Origin: Herbiconiux gentiana
GTDB lineage: Bacteria; Actinomycetota; Actinomycetes; Actinomycetales; Microbacteriaceae
Direction of reading: 5' to 3'
Length of the DNA stretch: 64,000 nt
NCBI RefSeq assembly: GCF_024978135.1
Contig: NZ_JANTEZ010000009.1
Location: 1 to 64,000, forward strand
A program made the position numbers and the translations under genes. Positions 53,233-61,382 of this stretch are shown piece by piece. The notes below the pieces were generated by a model. That model worked only from the letters and a program-made list of their open reading frames with translations. It was not told the DNA's origin and searched no databases. How positions within the stretch are numbered: the first letter of the stretch is position 1; the number at the start of each line of letters is the position of its first letter.

Positions 53233-54609
53233 TTACTGCGCGGCGGTGTCGGTCGCGGTGGAGAGCACGAGGGCGTCGGCGACCGTCTGGTGCACGACGT
53301 CCCAGTCCGGGTCCTCCGGGTCGATCAGGGGCGGCGTCAGGTCGACGCGGTCGATCGGCAGCTCTTTGGTCTTTAACGCCAGGTCGATGAAGTACGACAG
53401 CGTCGACTGCGGGATGTCGGTCTGCACCACCTGCGTGCCGGCCTGAACGATGCCCTGGAACTTCGACAGCACGTTCACCGGCTGGAACTGCTGCAGGATG
53501 GCCGTCTGCAGCTCGCCCTGCCGCTGCATCCGGTCGTAGTCGCTCGTGGTGTGTCGCGAACGCGCGTACCAGAGGGCCGTGTACCCGTTCATGTGCTGCT
53601 CGCCGGGCCAGATCCAGCCCTCGATCTCGTTGCCCTCCTCGTCGCCGCCCATGGGCAGCGCCTCGGTGACGTTGATGTCCACGCCGCCGAGCGCGTCGAT
53701 GAGGTCGGAGAATCCCTGCATGTCGATCATCACGTAGTACTGGATGGTGATGCCGAGGGCGCCCTCGATCGCATCCTTCGTCGCCTCGACACCGGGGTTG
53801 GAGCCCTCGGCGTCGGCGTTCGGGTAGAGGTCCTGGTCGAAAGCCTCGACCCGCGGGTAGAGGAAGCTGATCTGGCAGTCGCTGCCGCAGTCGTAGCTGC
53901 CGTCGGGGGCGTAGTCGCTGCCGATCAGCGGCGATCCCTCGACGATCGGCACCTGCTGCAGGTCGCGCGGCACCCCGATCATCGTGGCGCGGCCCGAGTC
54001 GGCCTCGATCGACACCACGGTCATGCTGTCGGGGCGCATGCCGTCGCGATCGGGCCCGGCGTCGCCGCCGAGCAGCAGGATGTTGTACCGCCCGTCGACC
54101 GGGGGCTCGGCCGCGGCCTGGGCCGAGAAGATCGAGTTGAGGCCGTCGGCGGCCACGTTCGCGTACCAGGCGCCGGCCGCCGCGACCCCCGAGGTCGCCA
54201 CCAGTAGCAGCACCGAGAACGACGCCAGCCACGGACGCGCCCGCTCCCCCACCCGCACGAACCGCACGAGGCGCAGCGTGTCGAGCGTCAGCACCACCCA
54301 CAGCACGGCGTAGACGATCAGCACCACCTGCACCAGAAAGAGCGGAATCGGGTTGGTCGCGATCGAGAAGATGACCTGCGGCCAGATGAGGTAGATCACG
54401 AGGCCGACCGCGGCGATCGCCCAGAGGCTGAGCGTGAAGTACAGCCCGAAGCGGCCGAGCTTGCGGTTGCCCGCGAGCACCTGCGCCGAGCCGGGGATGA
54501 GCACGTTGAGCACCACCAGCCACCACCCGCGAACGGTCATGGCCTTCGGCGAGGTGGTGTCGGGGTACCGGATCGGGCTGGCTGTCGTGCTGCCGGGCAT
54601 CGTGGTCAT
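53233..54609 (-). CDS. LytR-CpsA-Psr (LCP) family glycopolymer-peptidoglycan ligase
   Basis: 458 residues. Four N-terminal helices (about 29-47, 54-76, 88-112, 127-152), then the outer LCP domain (about 175-390) with [31 protein letters not shown], and [20 protein letters not shown] enzymes move finished glycopolymers from lipid carriers to peptidoglycan or arabinogalactan-like acceptors. Four helices in place of the usual one is a variant. It is a strong candidate for attaching the polymer made by the island. Coupled to purE by ATGA. Confidence 0.9.
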   Translation of the reverse strand: MTTMPGSTTASPIRYPDTTSPKAMTVRGWWLVVLNVLIPGSAQVLAGNRKLGRFGLYFTLSLWAIAAVGLVIYLIWPQVIFSIATNPIPLFLVQVVLIVYAVLWVVLTLDTLRLVRFVRVGERARPWLASFSVLLLVATSGVAAAGAWYANVAADGLNSIFSAQAAAEPPVDGRYNILLLGGDAGPDRDGMRPDSMTVVSIEADSGRATMIGVPRDLQQVPIVEGSPLIGSDYAPDGSYDCGSDCQISFLYPRVEAFDQDLYPNADAEGSNPGVEATKDAIEGALGITIQYYVMIDMQGFSDLIDALGGVDINVTEALPMGGDEEGNEIEGWIWPGEQHMNGYTALWYARSRHTTSDYDRMQRQGELQTAILQQFQPVNVLSKFQGIVQAGTQVVQTDIPQSTLSYFIDLALKTKELPIDRVDLTPPLIDPEDPDWDVVHQTVADALVLSTATDTAAQ

Positions 54610-55106
54610 AGGCGCGCTTGGAGGTCTTCGTTCTTCTGCGCGACGAGCCGGGTGAGCTCGTCGCGGTAACGGGCGAGGGCGTCGGCCAGCCCATCATCAC
54701 CGGTCGAGAGAATGCTGACAGCGATGAGCGCCGCGTTCTTCGCCCCGCCGATCGAGACGGTAGCCACCGGGATGCCCGCCGGCATCTGCACGATCGACAG
54801 CAGTGAATCGAGACCGTCGAGGCGGGCCAACGGCACCGGCACCCCGACCACGGGCAGCGTGGTGACGGCCGCGATCATGCCCGGCAGATGCGCCGCCCCG
54901 CCGGCTCCCGCGATGATCACCTTGAGCCCGCGCTCACGAGCGCTGCGGCCGTACTCGATCATCGCCTCGGGCGTGCGGTGCGCCGAGACGACGCGCACCT
55001 CATGGGGCACGCCGAAGTCCTTCAGCACCTGCACGGCGTCGCTCATGACGGAGAAGTCGGAGTCCGACCCCATGACGACACCCACGACGGCTCTCTCTTC
55101 GGGCAT
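54606..55106 (-). CDS. purE: N5-carboxyaminoimidazole ribonucleotide mutase
   Basis: 166 residues from the ATG at 55106. A -10 (TACGAT) six bases upstream supports this start; the open frame goes 20 codons further. [10 protein letters not shown] near 12-21 and H43 in SAHRTPE are the active-site blocks. It acts in purine synthesis with PurK. Here an unrelated gene separates it from purK. Confidence 0.95.
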   Translation of the reverse strand: MPEERAVVGVVMGSDSDFSVMSDAVQVLKDFGVPHEVRVVSAHRTPEAMIEYGRSARERGLKVIIAGAGGAAHLPGMIAAVTTLPVVGVPVPLARLDGLDSLLSIVQMPAGIPVATVSIGGAKNAALIAVSILSTGDDGLADALARYRDELTRLVAQKNEDLQARL

Positions 55107-55112
55107 GCCCCC

Positions 55113-55118
55113 ATCGTA
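55113..55118 (-). promoter_or_regulatory. -10 hexamer giving a leaderless mRNA for purE-LCP
   Basis: TACGAT is followed by 6 bases and then the ATG at 55106. Confidence 0.55.
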
Positions 55119-55229
55119 GGCTCGCCCCCGCCGGCTTCCCCGGAACGCCGCGCTCGAGCGCCTCAATCCGTCAAGCCCCTCCCGAGCCGCCTCGCACCCG
55201 TCCCATCCGCGCTACGCCACCCCACCCAC

Positions 55230-57152
55230 TCAATCCGGCAGGTAGCTCTCGAGCTGGGTCTTCACGACGTCGGAGACCGCGTTCGGTCCTCCCAGCAGCA
55301 CGATCCGATACGGCGACAGCCGTTCCAGCTCGGCCGCGACCGGCGCCGGGATGGTGTCCTTCGTGACCAGCAGCACCGGCGAACCCGCCATGATCGCCGC
55401 CGGTCCACCGGCCAGCGCATCCGGGAACGCCTGCCCCGACGCCACGTACACCGTGTACGTGTGCGGCCGGAACGACCGCTTCGACGCCGCCGCCGACACC
55501 GCGAACCGGTCCGGCCCATCGACCCGGATCACCGTCGCGATCTTCGACACCTCCGCGACCACCGCAGCACTGATCGCCTGCTCCCCGCCCATCACGTACA
55601 CGTACTGCGCCTTCAACCGCCCGATCTCCGCCCCCACCGCAGCCGGCAGCGTGCCCTTCTGCGTCAACAGCACCGGCCCCGCCTCCCGCCCCGTCAACGG
55701 CGACGCCGACAACGCATCCGGGAACGTCTCCCCCGACGCCAGATACGCATACGTCGCCCCACCCGGGAACGCCTTCGCCGAGATCGCGGCCGACACCGCG
55801 AACCGATCCGGGCCCCCGACCCGCGACACCACCCCGAACTCCCCCAACGCCTTCTCCACCCCGGCACTGACCGCAGCCGTCCCGCCCAGCACCACCACCC
55901 GCTGCGGCCGCAACCGCCGCAGCTCCTCCACCGTCGCCCCCGGCAGCTCGTCCCGCCGCGTCAACAGCACCGGCCCACCCTCAAGCCCCGCAGCCGCGGC
56001 CCCGCTCAACGCATCCGCGAACACCTCCCCCGACGCCACATACGCGACCGGAGCAGCCCCCGACTCGAACGAATCCCGTGACACCCCCGCCGCCACCGCG
56101 AAGCGATCCGCACCCCCCACCCGATCCACCGCCGGCAACGGACTCACCCGCGGCTCCACCAGCACCACCCTCGACCCGCCTTCGAGCGCGACGAGCCGAT
56201 GACTCGCCGGGTCGAGCGCCACCTCCGCGTAGTAGTCCACCCCACCCTCCCCGATGGTCGTCAGGTCTCCGGCGCGCAGAGCGACCGTGCCCGACGAGTC
56301 GAAGTCCTTCCCGACGGCGTAGATCGTGTGCCGAACCGGGTCTCCGACCAGGTCGGTCAGCGAGCTGGCGAACGACGCCGACACCGCGGTGCGCGTCATC
56401 GTGGCCGGGTCGAAGAGCTGCACCCGGAAGCCGATCCCCGCGTCGTCCCCCACCGCGAGCTGCCCGTCGATCACCCGCACGACCACGGGCGCGCCGTCGA
56501 CCGGGATGCGCGTCCACGACCCGTCGGGCCTGATCGCGGCGAGGGAGTCGTCCTGGTTCGCGACGTAGGCGATCTGCGTCGCCGGGTCGATGGTGATGTC
56601 GCGCGGCCTCAGCCCGGTCGCCACCGACGACCGCGTCGCGTCGTCGAGGTCGATCACGCTGACGTCGTCGGTCGCGGCGTTCGCGACGAGGACGCGGTGG
56701 GAGCGTTCGTCGACGGCGGTGGCGACCGCTCCCCGCCCGCCGGTGGGCACCCGACCGGTCACGGCCAGCGACCGCGAGTCGAGGACGACCAGCTCCTCCT
56801 GGCCCGAGCCGTTGTCGACGACGTAGACCTCGTGAGCCGCCTCGTTGACGGACAGCCCGACCACCCACCCGGCCCCCGACCCGGCGGTGGCGGCACCGGC
56901 CGGAACCAGCGCACCCGTGGCGACGTCGTACGCCAGCACCGAGCGCGTGCGCCCCTCGATCAGGAAGGCCCGCCGGGCGACGGTGTCGAGCTCGAGATCG
57001 TGCAGGTCGAGGGAACCGGTCGCGACCGTGTCGAGCACCTCGAAGCGCACACCCGACCGCGCCAGCTCCTCAGAGCCGGCCGCCGACAGCGCGCCCCCGG
57101 CGAGAGCCACCGCCACCACTCCGAAGACGACGGCGCGGAGGAGGGGCTTCAT
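55230..57152 (-). CDS. Secreted beta-propeller protein with three CWB2 cell-wall-binding repeats
   Basis: 640 residues. Signal peptide to about 25 (LAGGALSAAG). Residues about 35-335 are a YVTN-like propeller: repeated blade ends such as EVYVVDNG, RVLVANAATDDVSVID and IAYVANQDD. Three CWB2 units follow, opening at DRVGGADRFAV, SRVGGPDRFAV and IRVDGPDRFAV, each with FPDAL or a close match. Propeller codons mostly end in C, as in neighbours. CWB2 codons from about 56140 down mostly end in G (GCG, GGG, TCG) with TTG, GAT and TAT. That suggests the array was acquired from elsewhere. Function unknown; it is probably held to the wall. Confidence 0.85.
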   Translation of the reverse strand: MKPLLRAVVFGVVAVALAGGALSAAGSEELARSGVRFEVLDTVATGSLDLHDLELDTVARRAFLIEGRTRSVLAYDVATGALVPAGAATAGSGAGWVVGLSVNEAAHEVYVVDNGSGQEELVVLDSRSLAVTGRVPTGGRGAVATAVDERSHRVLVANAATDDVSVIDLDDATRSSVATGLRPRDITIDPATQIAYVANQDDSLAAIRPDGSWTRIPVDGAPVVVRVIDGQLAVGDDAGIGFRVQLFDPATMTRTAVSASFASSLTDLVGDPVRHTIYAVGKDFDSSGTVALRAGDLTTIGEGGVDYYAEVALDPASHRLVALEGGSRVVLVEPRVSPLPAVDRVGGADRFAVAAGVSRDSFESGAAPVAYVASGEVFADALSGAAAAGLEGGPVLLTRRDELPGATVEELRRLRPQRVVVLGGTAAVSAGVEKALGEFGVVSRVGGPDRFAVSAAISAKAFPGGATYAYLASGETFPDALSASPLTGREAGPVLLTQKGTLPAAVGAEIGRLKAQYVYVMGGEQAISAAVVAEVSKIATVIRVDGPDRFAVSAAASKRSFRPHTYTVYVASGQAFPDALAGGPAAIMAGSPVLLVTKDTIPAPVAAELERLSPYRIVLLGGPNAVSDVVKTQLESYLPD

Positions 57153-57158
57153 GCCCCG

Positions 57159-57164
57159 ATGCTA
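57159..57164 (-). promoter_or_regulatory. -10 hexamer giving a leaderless mRNA for the propeller/CWB2 gene
   Basis: TAGCAT is followed by 6 bases and then the ATG at 57152, so the inserted gene has its own promoter. Confidence 0.5.
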
Positions 57165-57183
57165 CCCCAGAACTGAGGTTATA

Positions 57184-58311
57184 TCAGGAGTCGAAGGCGG
57201 CGGCCGCCGCACGTGCGACGTAGGCGACCTCGTCGAGCTCCTCGCCCGAGGCCGTGACGTGGCCGATCTTGCGGCCGGGGCGCGGGGGCTTGCCGTAGAG
57301 GTGGAGCTTCGCCGTGGGGTGCGCCGCCGCGGCCGCCCGCAGCGGGGTGTCGAGGTCGCCCGAGGCCGGACCGCCGAGGATGTTCACCATCACCGACCAC
57401 GGCGCCGTGTGCCCGGTCGCCCCGAACGGCAGGTCGAGCACGGCCCGCAGGTGCTGCTCGAACTGGCTGGTGGTCGAGCCGTCGATGGTCCAGTGGCCGG
57501 TGTTGTGCGGCCGCATGGCCAGCTCGTTCACCAGGATGCGCCCGTCGACCGTCTCGAACAGCTCCACCGCGAGCACCCCCGTGACCCCGAGCGACTCGGC
57601 GATCGTGGTGCCGATCTGCGCCGCCACCGGCGCGAGTCGCGACGATCCCCCGGGAGCCGGCGCGAGCACCTCCGCACAGACCCCGTCTCGCTGGGTCGAC
57701 TCCACGACCGGCCACAGCGTGACGTCACCCGAGGGGCGGCGGGCGACCAACTGCGACAACTCACGCCGGAAGTCCACGAGCTCCTCCACCAGCAGCGCCT
57801 CGCCCGAAGCGAGGGCCGAGAACCAGTCCGCCACCTCGCTCGACGACGACACGACCCGCACTCCCTTGCCGTCGTACCCGCCCCGTGCGGTCTTCACGAC
57901 GGCCCGCCCGCCGTTGTCGGCGAGGAAGGCGTCGAGCGCGGGCGCATCCGACACCGACGCCCAGACCGGCACCGGCACCCCCAGCGACGCCAGCCGAGAA
58001 CGCATGAGCAGCTTGTCCTGGGCGTACTGCAGCGCATCCGGCCCCGGATGCACGGCCACCCCGGCCTCGACGAGCCCCCGCAGCACGGCCTGCGGCACGT
58101 GCTCGTGGTCGAAGGTCACGACGTCGACCTCCCGCGCGAAGGCCAGCACCGTCGGAAGGTCGGTGTAATCGCCCACCGCGGTGGCCGCGAGCGCCGCCGA
58201 CATGCCCTCGGCCTCGGCCAGCACGCGGATCTCGATCCCCAGCTCGATCGCCGGCGGGATCATCATCCGCGCGAGCTGTCCGCCACCGATCACACCCACA
58301 CGAAGAGTCAC
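57184..58311 (-). CDS. purK: 5-(carboxyamino)imidazole ribonucleotide synthase
   Basis: 375 residues from a GTG. VGVIGGGQLARMM at the N-terminus, TFDHEHVP, VKTARGGYDGKGV (ATP-grasp) and ELAMRPHNTGHWTID are the PurK blocks. It carboxylates aminoimidazole ribonucleotide with ATP and bicarbonate. It follows the PH-domain gene by four bases but also has a leaderless -10 inside that gene's end. Confidence 0.95.
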   Translation of the reverse strand: MTLRVGVIGGGQLARMMIPPAIELGIEIRVLAEAEGMSAALAATAVGDYTDLPTVLAFAREVDVVTFDHEHVPQAVLRGLVEAGVAVHPGPDALQYAQDKLLMRSRLASLGVPVPVWASVSDAPALDAFLADNGGRAVVKTARGGYDGKGVRVVSSSSEVADWFSALASGEALLVEELVDFRRELSQLVARRPSGDVTLWPVVESTQRDGVCAEVLAPAPGGSSRLAPVAAQIGTTIAESLGVTGVLAVELFETVDGRILVNELAMRPHNTGHWTIDGSTTSQFEQHLRAVLDLPFGATGHTAPWSVMVNILGGPASGDLDTPLRAAAAAHPTAKLHLYGKPPRPGRKIGHVTASGEELDEVAYVARAAAAAFDS

Positions 58312-58315
58312 GGAT

Positions 58316-58864
58316 TCAGCCTAGCGGCGGCCCACCACCGAACGCCCCCGCATGCGAACCCGGGAACGCCGGCAGCCGCGACACCGGCGGCGTGTGCTCG
58401 GTCAGCTCGTCGAGCAGCGCCGCCACGAGCTTCGCCGACGGCACGTCGTGCAGCTCGAGCGTCAGCTCAGACCCCGACTCCACCAGCACGTTCCCGCTGG
58501 CGAACGCCGCCTGCGCCGGGTTCCGCCGCAGGTGCACGGCCGTCACCCGCGACAGCCACAGATCCTGCCGGTGCCGGTTCACGAGCCCGCGCCGCGCGAT
58601 GATCCGCCGCGTCGTGATGGTGTACCGATGCCCGAGCCAGACGAGGAACGGCAGCAGCGTGCCGACCACCACGAGAAGAACGGCACCGCCCAGGGCGGCC
58701 TGATTCTGCCACTCCTCGGCGAACCGCCCGCCGAACCAGCCGTACGCCGTCGTCGTGGCGAACAGCAGCAGCACGGGCACCGTCAGCCGTCGCGCGTGCG
58801 GCCGCACCCGGGCGAGCACGAGCTCCCGAGGCGGCTCGAGCGTCGTGGGGTCGGGCCGGGACAT
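58316..58864 (-). CDS. PH-domain (bPH2-type) membrane protein
   Basis: 182 residues from the ATG at 58864. Two helices (about 28-45 and 57-76), then a bacterial PH domain with GHRYTITTRRIIARRGLVNR, typical of the YdbS/bPH2 family. This gene is regularly found between birA and purK in Microbacteriaceae; its role is not known. The frame is open upstream toward birA, but the family starts here. Confidence 0.85.
   Translation of the reverse strand: MSRPDPTTLEPPRELVLARVRPHARRLTVPVLLLFATTTAYGWFGGRFAEEWQNQAALGGAVLLVVVGTLLPFLVWLGHRYTITTRRIIARRGLVNRHRQDLWLSRVTAVHLRRNPAQAAFASGNVLVESGSELTLELHDVPSAKLVAALLDELTEHTPPVSRLPAFPGSHAGAFGGGPPLG
58318..58323 (-). promoter_or_regulatory. -10 hexamer giving a leaderless mRNA for purK
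   Basis: TAGGCT, overlapping the end of the PH-domain gene, is followed by 6 bases and then the GTG at 58311. Confidence 0.45.
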
Positions 58865-58893
58865 GGGGCCATTGTCACCCGCCACCGCCCGGA

Positions 58894-59688
58894 TCAGCCG
58901 TCGCGCAGCCGGAGGTGCGTCACATCGCCCGCCGCGACGACGAGCGGCGCGCCCTCGTCGGTGTCCACCACGAGCCTTCCGTCGTCGTCGATCGCGGTGG
59001 CCGTTCCAGTGCGCACGACCCCACCCGGCAGCTCCACCCGCACGGCCCGGCCGAGGGTCGCCGAGGTCGTGGCGAGCTCGTCGAGCAGCCCGGATGCGCG
59101 TGCCGACCCTCCGGCCTCCGACCACGCCGCGTACAGCACCGTGAGCTCGTGCAGGTACGCCGAGAGCACGGCGTCGACCCCGACCGCCGCCGCCGGGGCG
59201 CCCGCGAGCGCCAGCGACGTGGCGGTCGGCACGGGCAGTTCGTCGGCGGCCAGGGTCAGGTTGATGCCCGCCCCGATCACGAGGCCCCGAGCATCCGGCA
59301 GCAGTTCACCCAGGATGCCCGACACCTTCGACCCCGCGACGAGCACGTCGTTCGGCCACTTCAGGGCGACCGGATGCCCGGGCAGCACCCCCGCGACCGC
59401 CCGCCGCACCGCGGCCCCCGCGAGCAGCGGCAGCGTGCCCCAGAGCGAGGTGTCGACGCGGGGCCTCAGCAGCACCGACACGGCGAGCGCCGTTCCGGCC
59501 GGAGCCGACCAGGTGCGCCCGAGCCGCCCCCGCCCGCTCACCTGGTCGTCGGTCGCCACCACCGAGAACGACGGCCAGGCCTCGGCGGACGGCCCCGACG
59601 CCGCCCGCACCAGCACCTCGTTGGTCGACCCCGCCCTCTCCATCCATTCCAGACGCGGGACGAGGGCACGGGACAGCGGCAGCTCCAT
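58894..59688 (-). CDS. birA: Biotin-[acetyl-CoA-carboxylase] ligase
   Basis: 264 residues. GRGRLGR at 52-58 (biotinyl-AMP loop), KWPNDV at 110-115 and K121 in SKVSG define the catalytic domain; a small C-terminal SH3-like domain follows. There is no N-terminal DNA-binding domain, so it is a ligase only, not a repressor. It attaches biotin to acyl-CoA carboxylase subunits, in keeping with the divergent carboxylase gene. Confidence 0.94.
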   Translation of the reverse strand: MELPLSRALVPRLEWMERAGSTNEVLVRAASGPSAEAWPSFSVVATDDQVSGRGRLGRTWSAPAGTALAVSVLLRPRVDTSLWGTLPLLAGAAVRRAVAGVLPGHPVALKWPNDVLVAGSKVSGILGELLPDARGLVIGAGINLTLAADELPVPTATSLALAGAPAAAVGVDAVLSAYLHELTVLYAAWSEAGGSARASGLLDELATTSATLGRAVRVELPGGVVRTGTATAIDDDGRLVVDTDEGAPLVVAAGDVTHLRLRDG

Positions 59689-59694
59689 GCCCCC

Positions 59695-59700
59695 ACGCTA
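59695..59700 (-). promoter_or_regulatory. -10 hexamer giving a leaderless mRNA for birA
   Basis: TAGCGT is followed by 6 bases and then the ATG at 59688. Confidence 0.5.
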
Positions 59701-59767
59701 CGGCCTGCCAACGACAGCCCCCGGATTTGTAGGGTTTCGTCAACCGGATCGCCCGAGGGCTGGCCGG

Positions 59768-59773
59768 TAGAGT
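59768..59773 (+). promoter_or_regulatory. -10 hexamer giving a leaderless mRNA for the carboxylase gene
   Basis: TAGAGT is followed by 7 bases and then the GTG at 59781. An in-frame GTG at 59772 lies inside the hexamer and is rejected. Confidence 0.55.
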
Positions 59774-59780
59774 GAACCGC

Positions 59781-61382
59781 GTGAGTGAAGACGTGACGAC
59801 GCAGCCCGATATGTACACCACGGCGGGCAAGCTGGCCGACCTGAAGAACCGCTATCACGAGGCCGTGACGGCGAGCGGCGAGGCGGCCATCGAGAAGCAG
59901 CACAAGCGTGGCAAGAAGACGGCCCGCGAGCGCATCGAGCAGCTGCTCGACCACGGCTCCTTCGTCGAGATCGACGAGTTCGTGCGTCACCGCACACACG
60001 CCTTCGGCATGGAGAAGTCCCGCCCCTACGGCGACGCGGTCGTCACCGGCACGGGCACGATCCACGGCCGCCAGGTGGCGGTCTACGCCCAGGACTTCAC
60101 GATCTTCGGCGGCTCGCTCGGCGAGGTGGCCGGCGAGAAGATCATCAAGGTGATGGATCTCGCCCTGAAGACCGGCGTGCCGATCATCGGCATGCTCGAC
60201 TCGGGCGGCGCGCGCATCCAGGAAGGTGTCGTCGCGCTCGGCAAGTACGGCGAGATCTTCCGCCGCAACACGGCGGCGTCGGGCGTCATCCCGCAGATCT
60301 CGATCGTGATGGGCCCGGCGGCGGGCGGCGCGGTCTACTCCCCCGCCCTCACCGACTTCGTGATCATGGTCGACAAGACCAGCCAGATGTTCGTCACCGG
60401 CCCCGACGTGATCAAGACGGTCACGGGCGAAGACGTCGGCATGGAGGAGCTCGGCGGCGCGCTCACCCACAACAGCATCTCGGGCGTCTCGCACTACCTC
60501 GCGAGCGACGAGGACGACGCGCTCGACTACGCCCGCGCCCTGCTCAGCTACCTGCCCGACAACAACCTGGCCGAGCTGCCGGTCTACGACAGCCAGGTCG
60601 AGCTCGAGATCACGGATGCGGACCGGAAGCTCAACACGGTCATCCCCGACTCGCCGAACCAGCCCTACGACGTGCACACCGTCATCGAGCACCTGGTCGA
60701 CGACGGTGAGTTCCTCGAGACGCAGCCGCTGTACGCACCCAACATCGTGGTGGGCTTCGCCCGCATCGAGGGCCGCTCGGTCGGCATCGTGGCCAATCAG
60801 CCGAACTCGATGGCCGGCACGCTCAACATCGAGGCCGGTGAGAAGGCCTCGCGCTTCGTGCGGTTCTGCGACGCGTTCTCCATCCCGATCCTGACGCTGG
60901 TCGACGTGCCCGGGTACCTGCCGGGCACCGACCAGGAGTGGACCGGGGTCATCCGGCGCGGCGCGAAGCTGCTCTACGCCTACGCCGAGGCCACCGTGCC
61001 GCTCGTCACGGTCATCCTCCGCAAGGCCTACGGCGGCGCGTACATCGTGATGGGCTCGAAGCAGCTCGGCGCCGACATCAACCTCGCCTGGCCGACGGCC
61101 GAGATCGCCGTCATGGGCGGTCAGGGTGCGGTGAACATCCTGTACCGCGGTGAGATCAAGCGGGCCGAGGAGGCCGGCGAGGACGTGGCCGCCGTGCGCA
61201 CGAAGCTCGCGAACGAGTACACCTACAACGTGGCGTCGCCGTTCCTCGCGGCCGAGCGCGGCGAGCTCGACGGCGTGATCGAGCCGGCCGCCACCCGCGT
61301 CTCGGTGATCAAGGCGCTGCGGGCGCTGAAGACGAAGCGGGCCTCGCTGCCGCCGAAGAAGCACGGCAACATCCCGCTGTGA
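59781..61382 (+). CDS. accD: Acyl-CoA carboxylase beta subunit (propionyl/acetyl-CoA carboxyltransferase)
   Basis: 533 residues. [12 protein letters not shown] at the N-terminus, [25 protein letters not shown] and [27 protein letters not shown] in the first crotonase-like half; [25 protein letters not shown] and [15 protein letters not shown] in the second. It moves a carboxyl group from biotin to acetyl- or propionyl-CoA for lipid synthesis. The biotinylated alpha subunit is not in the window. Coupled to the next gene by GTGA. Confidence 0.94.
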   Translation: MSEDVTTQPDMYTTAGKLADLKNRYHEAVTASGEAAIEKQHKRGKKTARERIEQLLDHGSFVEIDEFVRHRTHAFGMEKSRPYGDAVVTGTGTIHGRQVAVYAQDFTIFGGSLGEVAGEKIIKVMDLALKTGVPIIGMLDSGGARIQEGVVALGKYGEIFRRNTAASGVIPQISIVMGPAAGGAVYSPALTDFVIMVDKTSQMFVTGPDVIKTVTGEDVGMEELGGALTHNSISGVSHYLASDEDDALDYARALLSYLPDNNLAELPVYDSQVELEITDADRKLNTVIPDSPNQPYDVHTVIEHLVDDGEFLETQPLYAPNIVVGFARIEGRSVGIVANQPNSMAGTLNIEAGEKASRFVRFCDAFSIPILTLVDVPGYLPGTDQEWTGVIRRGAKLLYAYAEATVPLVTVILRKAYGGAYIVMGSKQLGADINLAWPTAEIAVMGGQGAVNILYRGEIKRAEEAGEDVAAVRTKLANEYTYNVASPFLAAERGELDGVIEPAATRVSVIKALRALKTKRASLPPKKHGNIPL

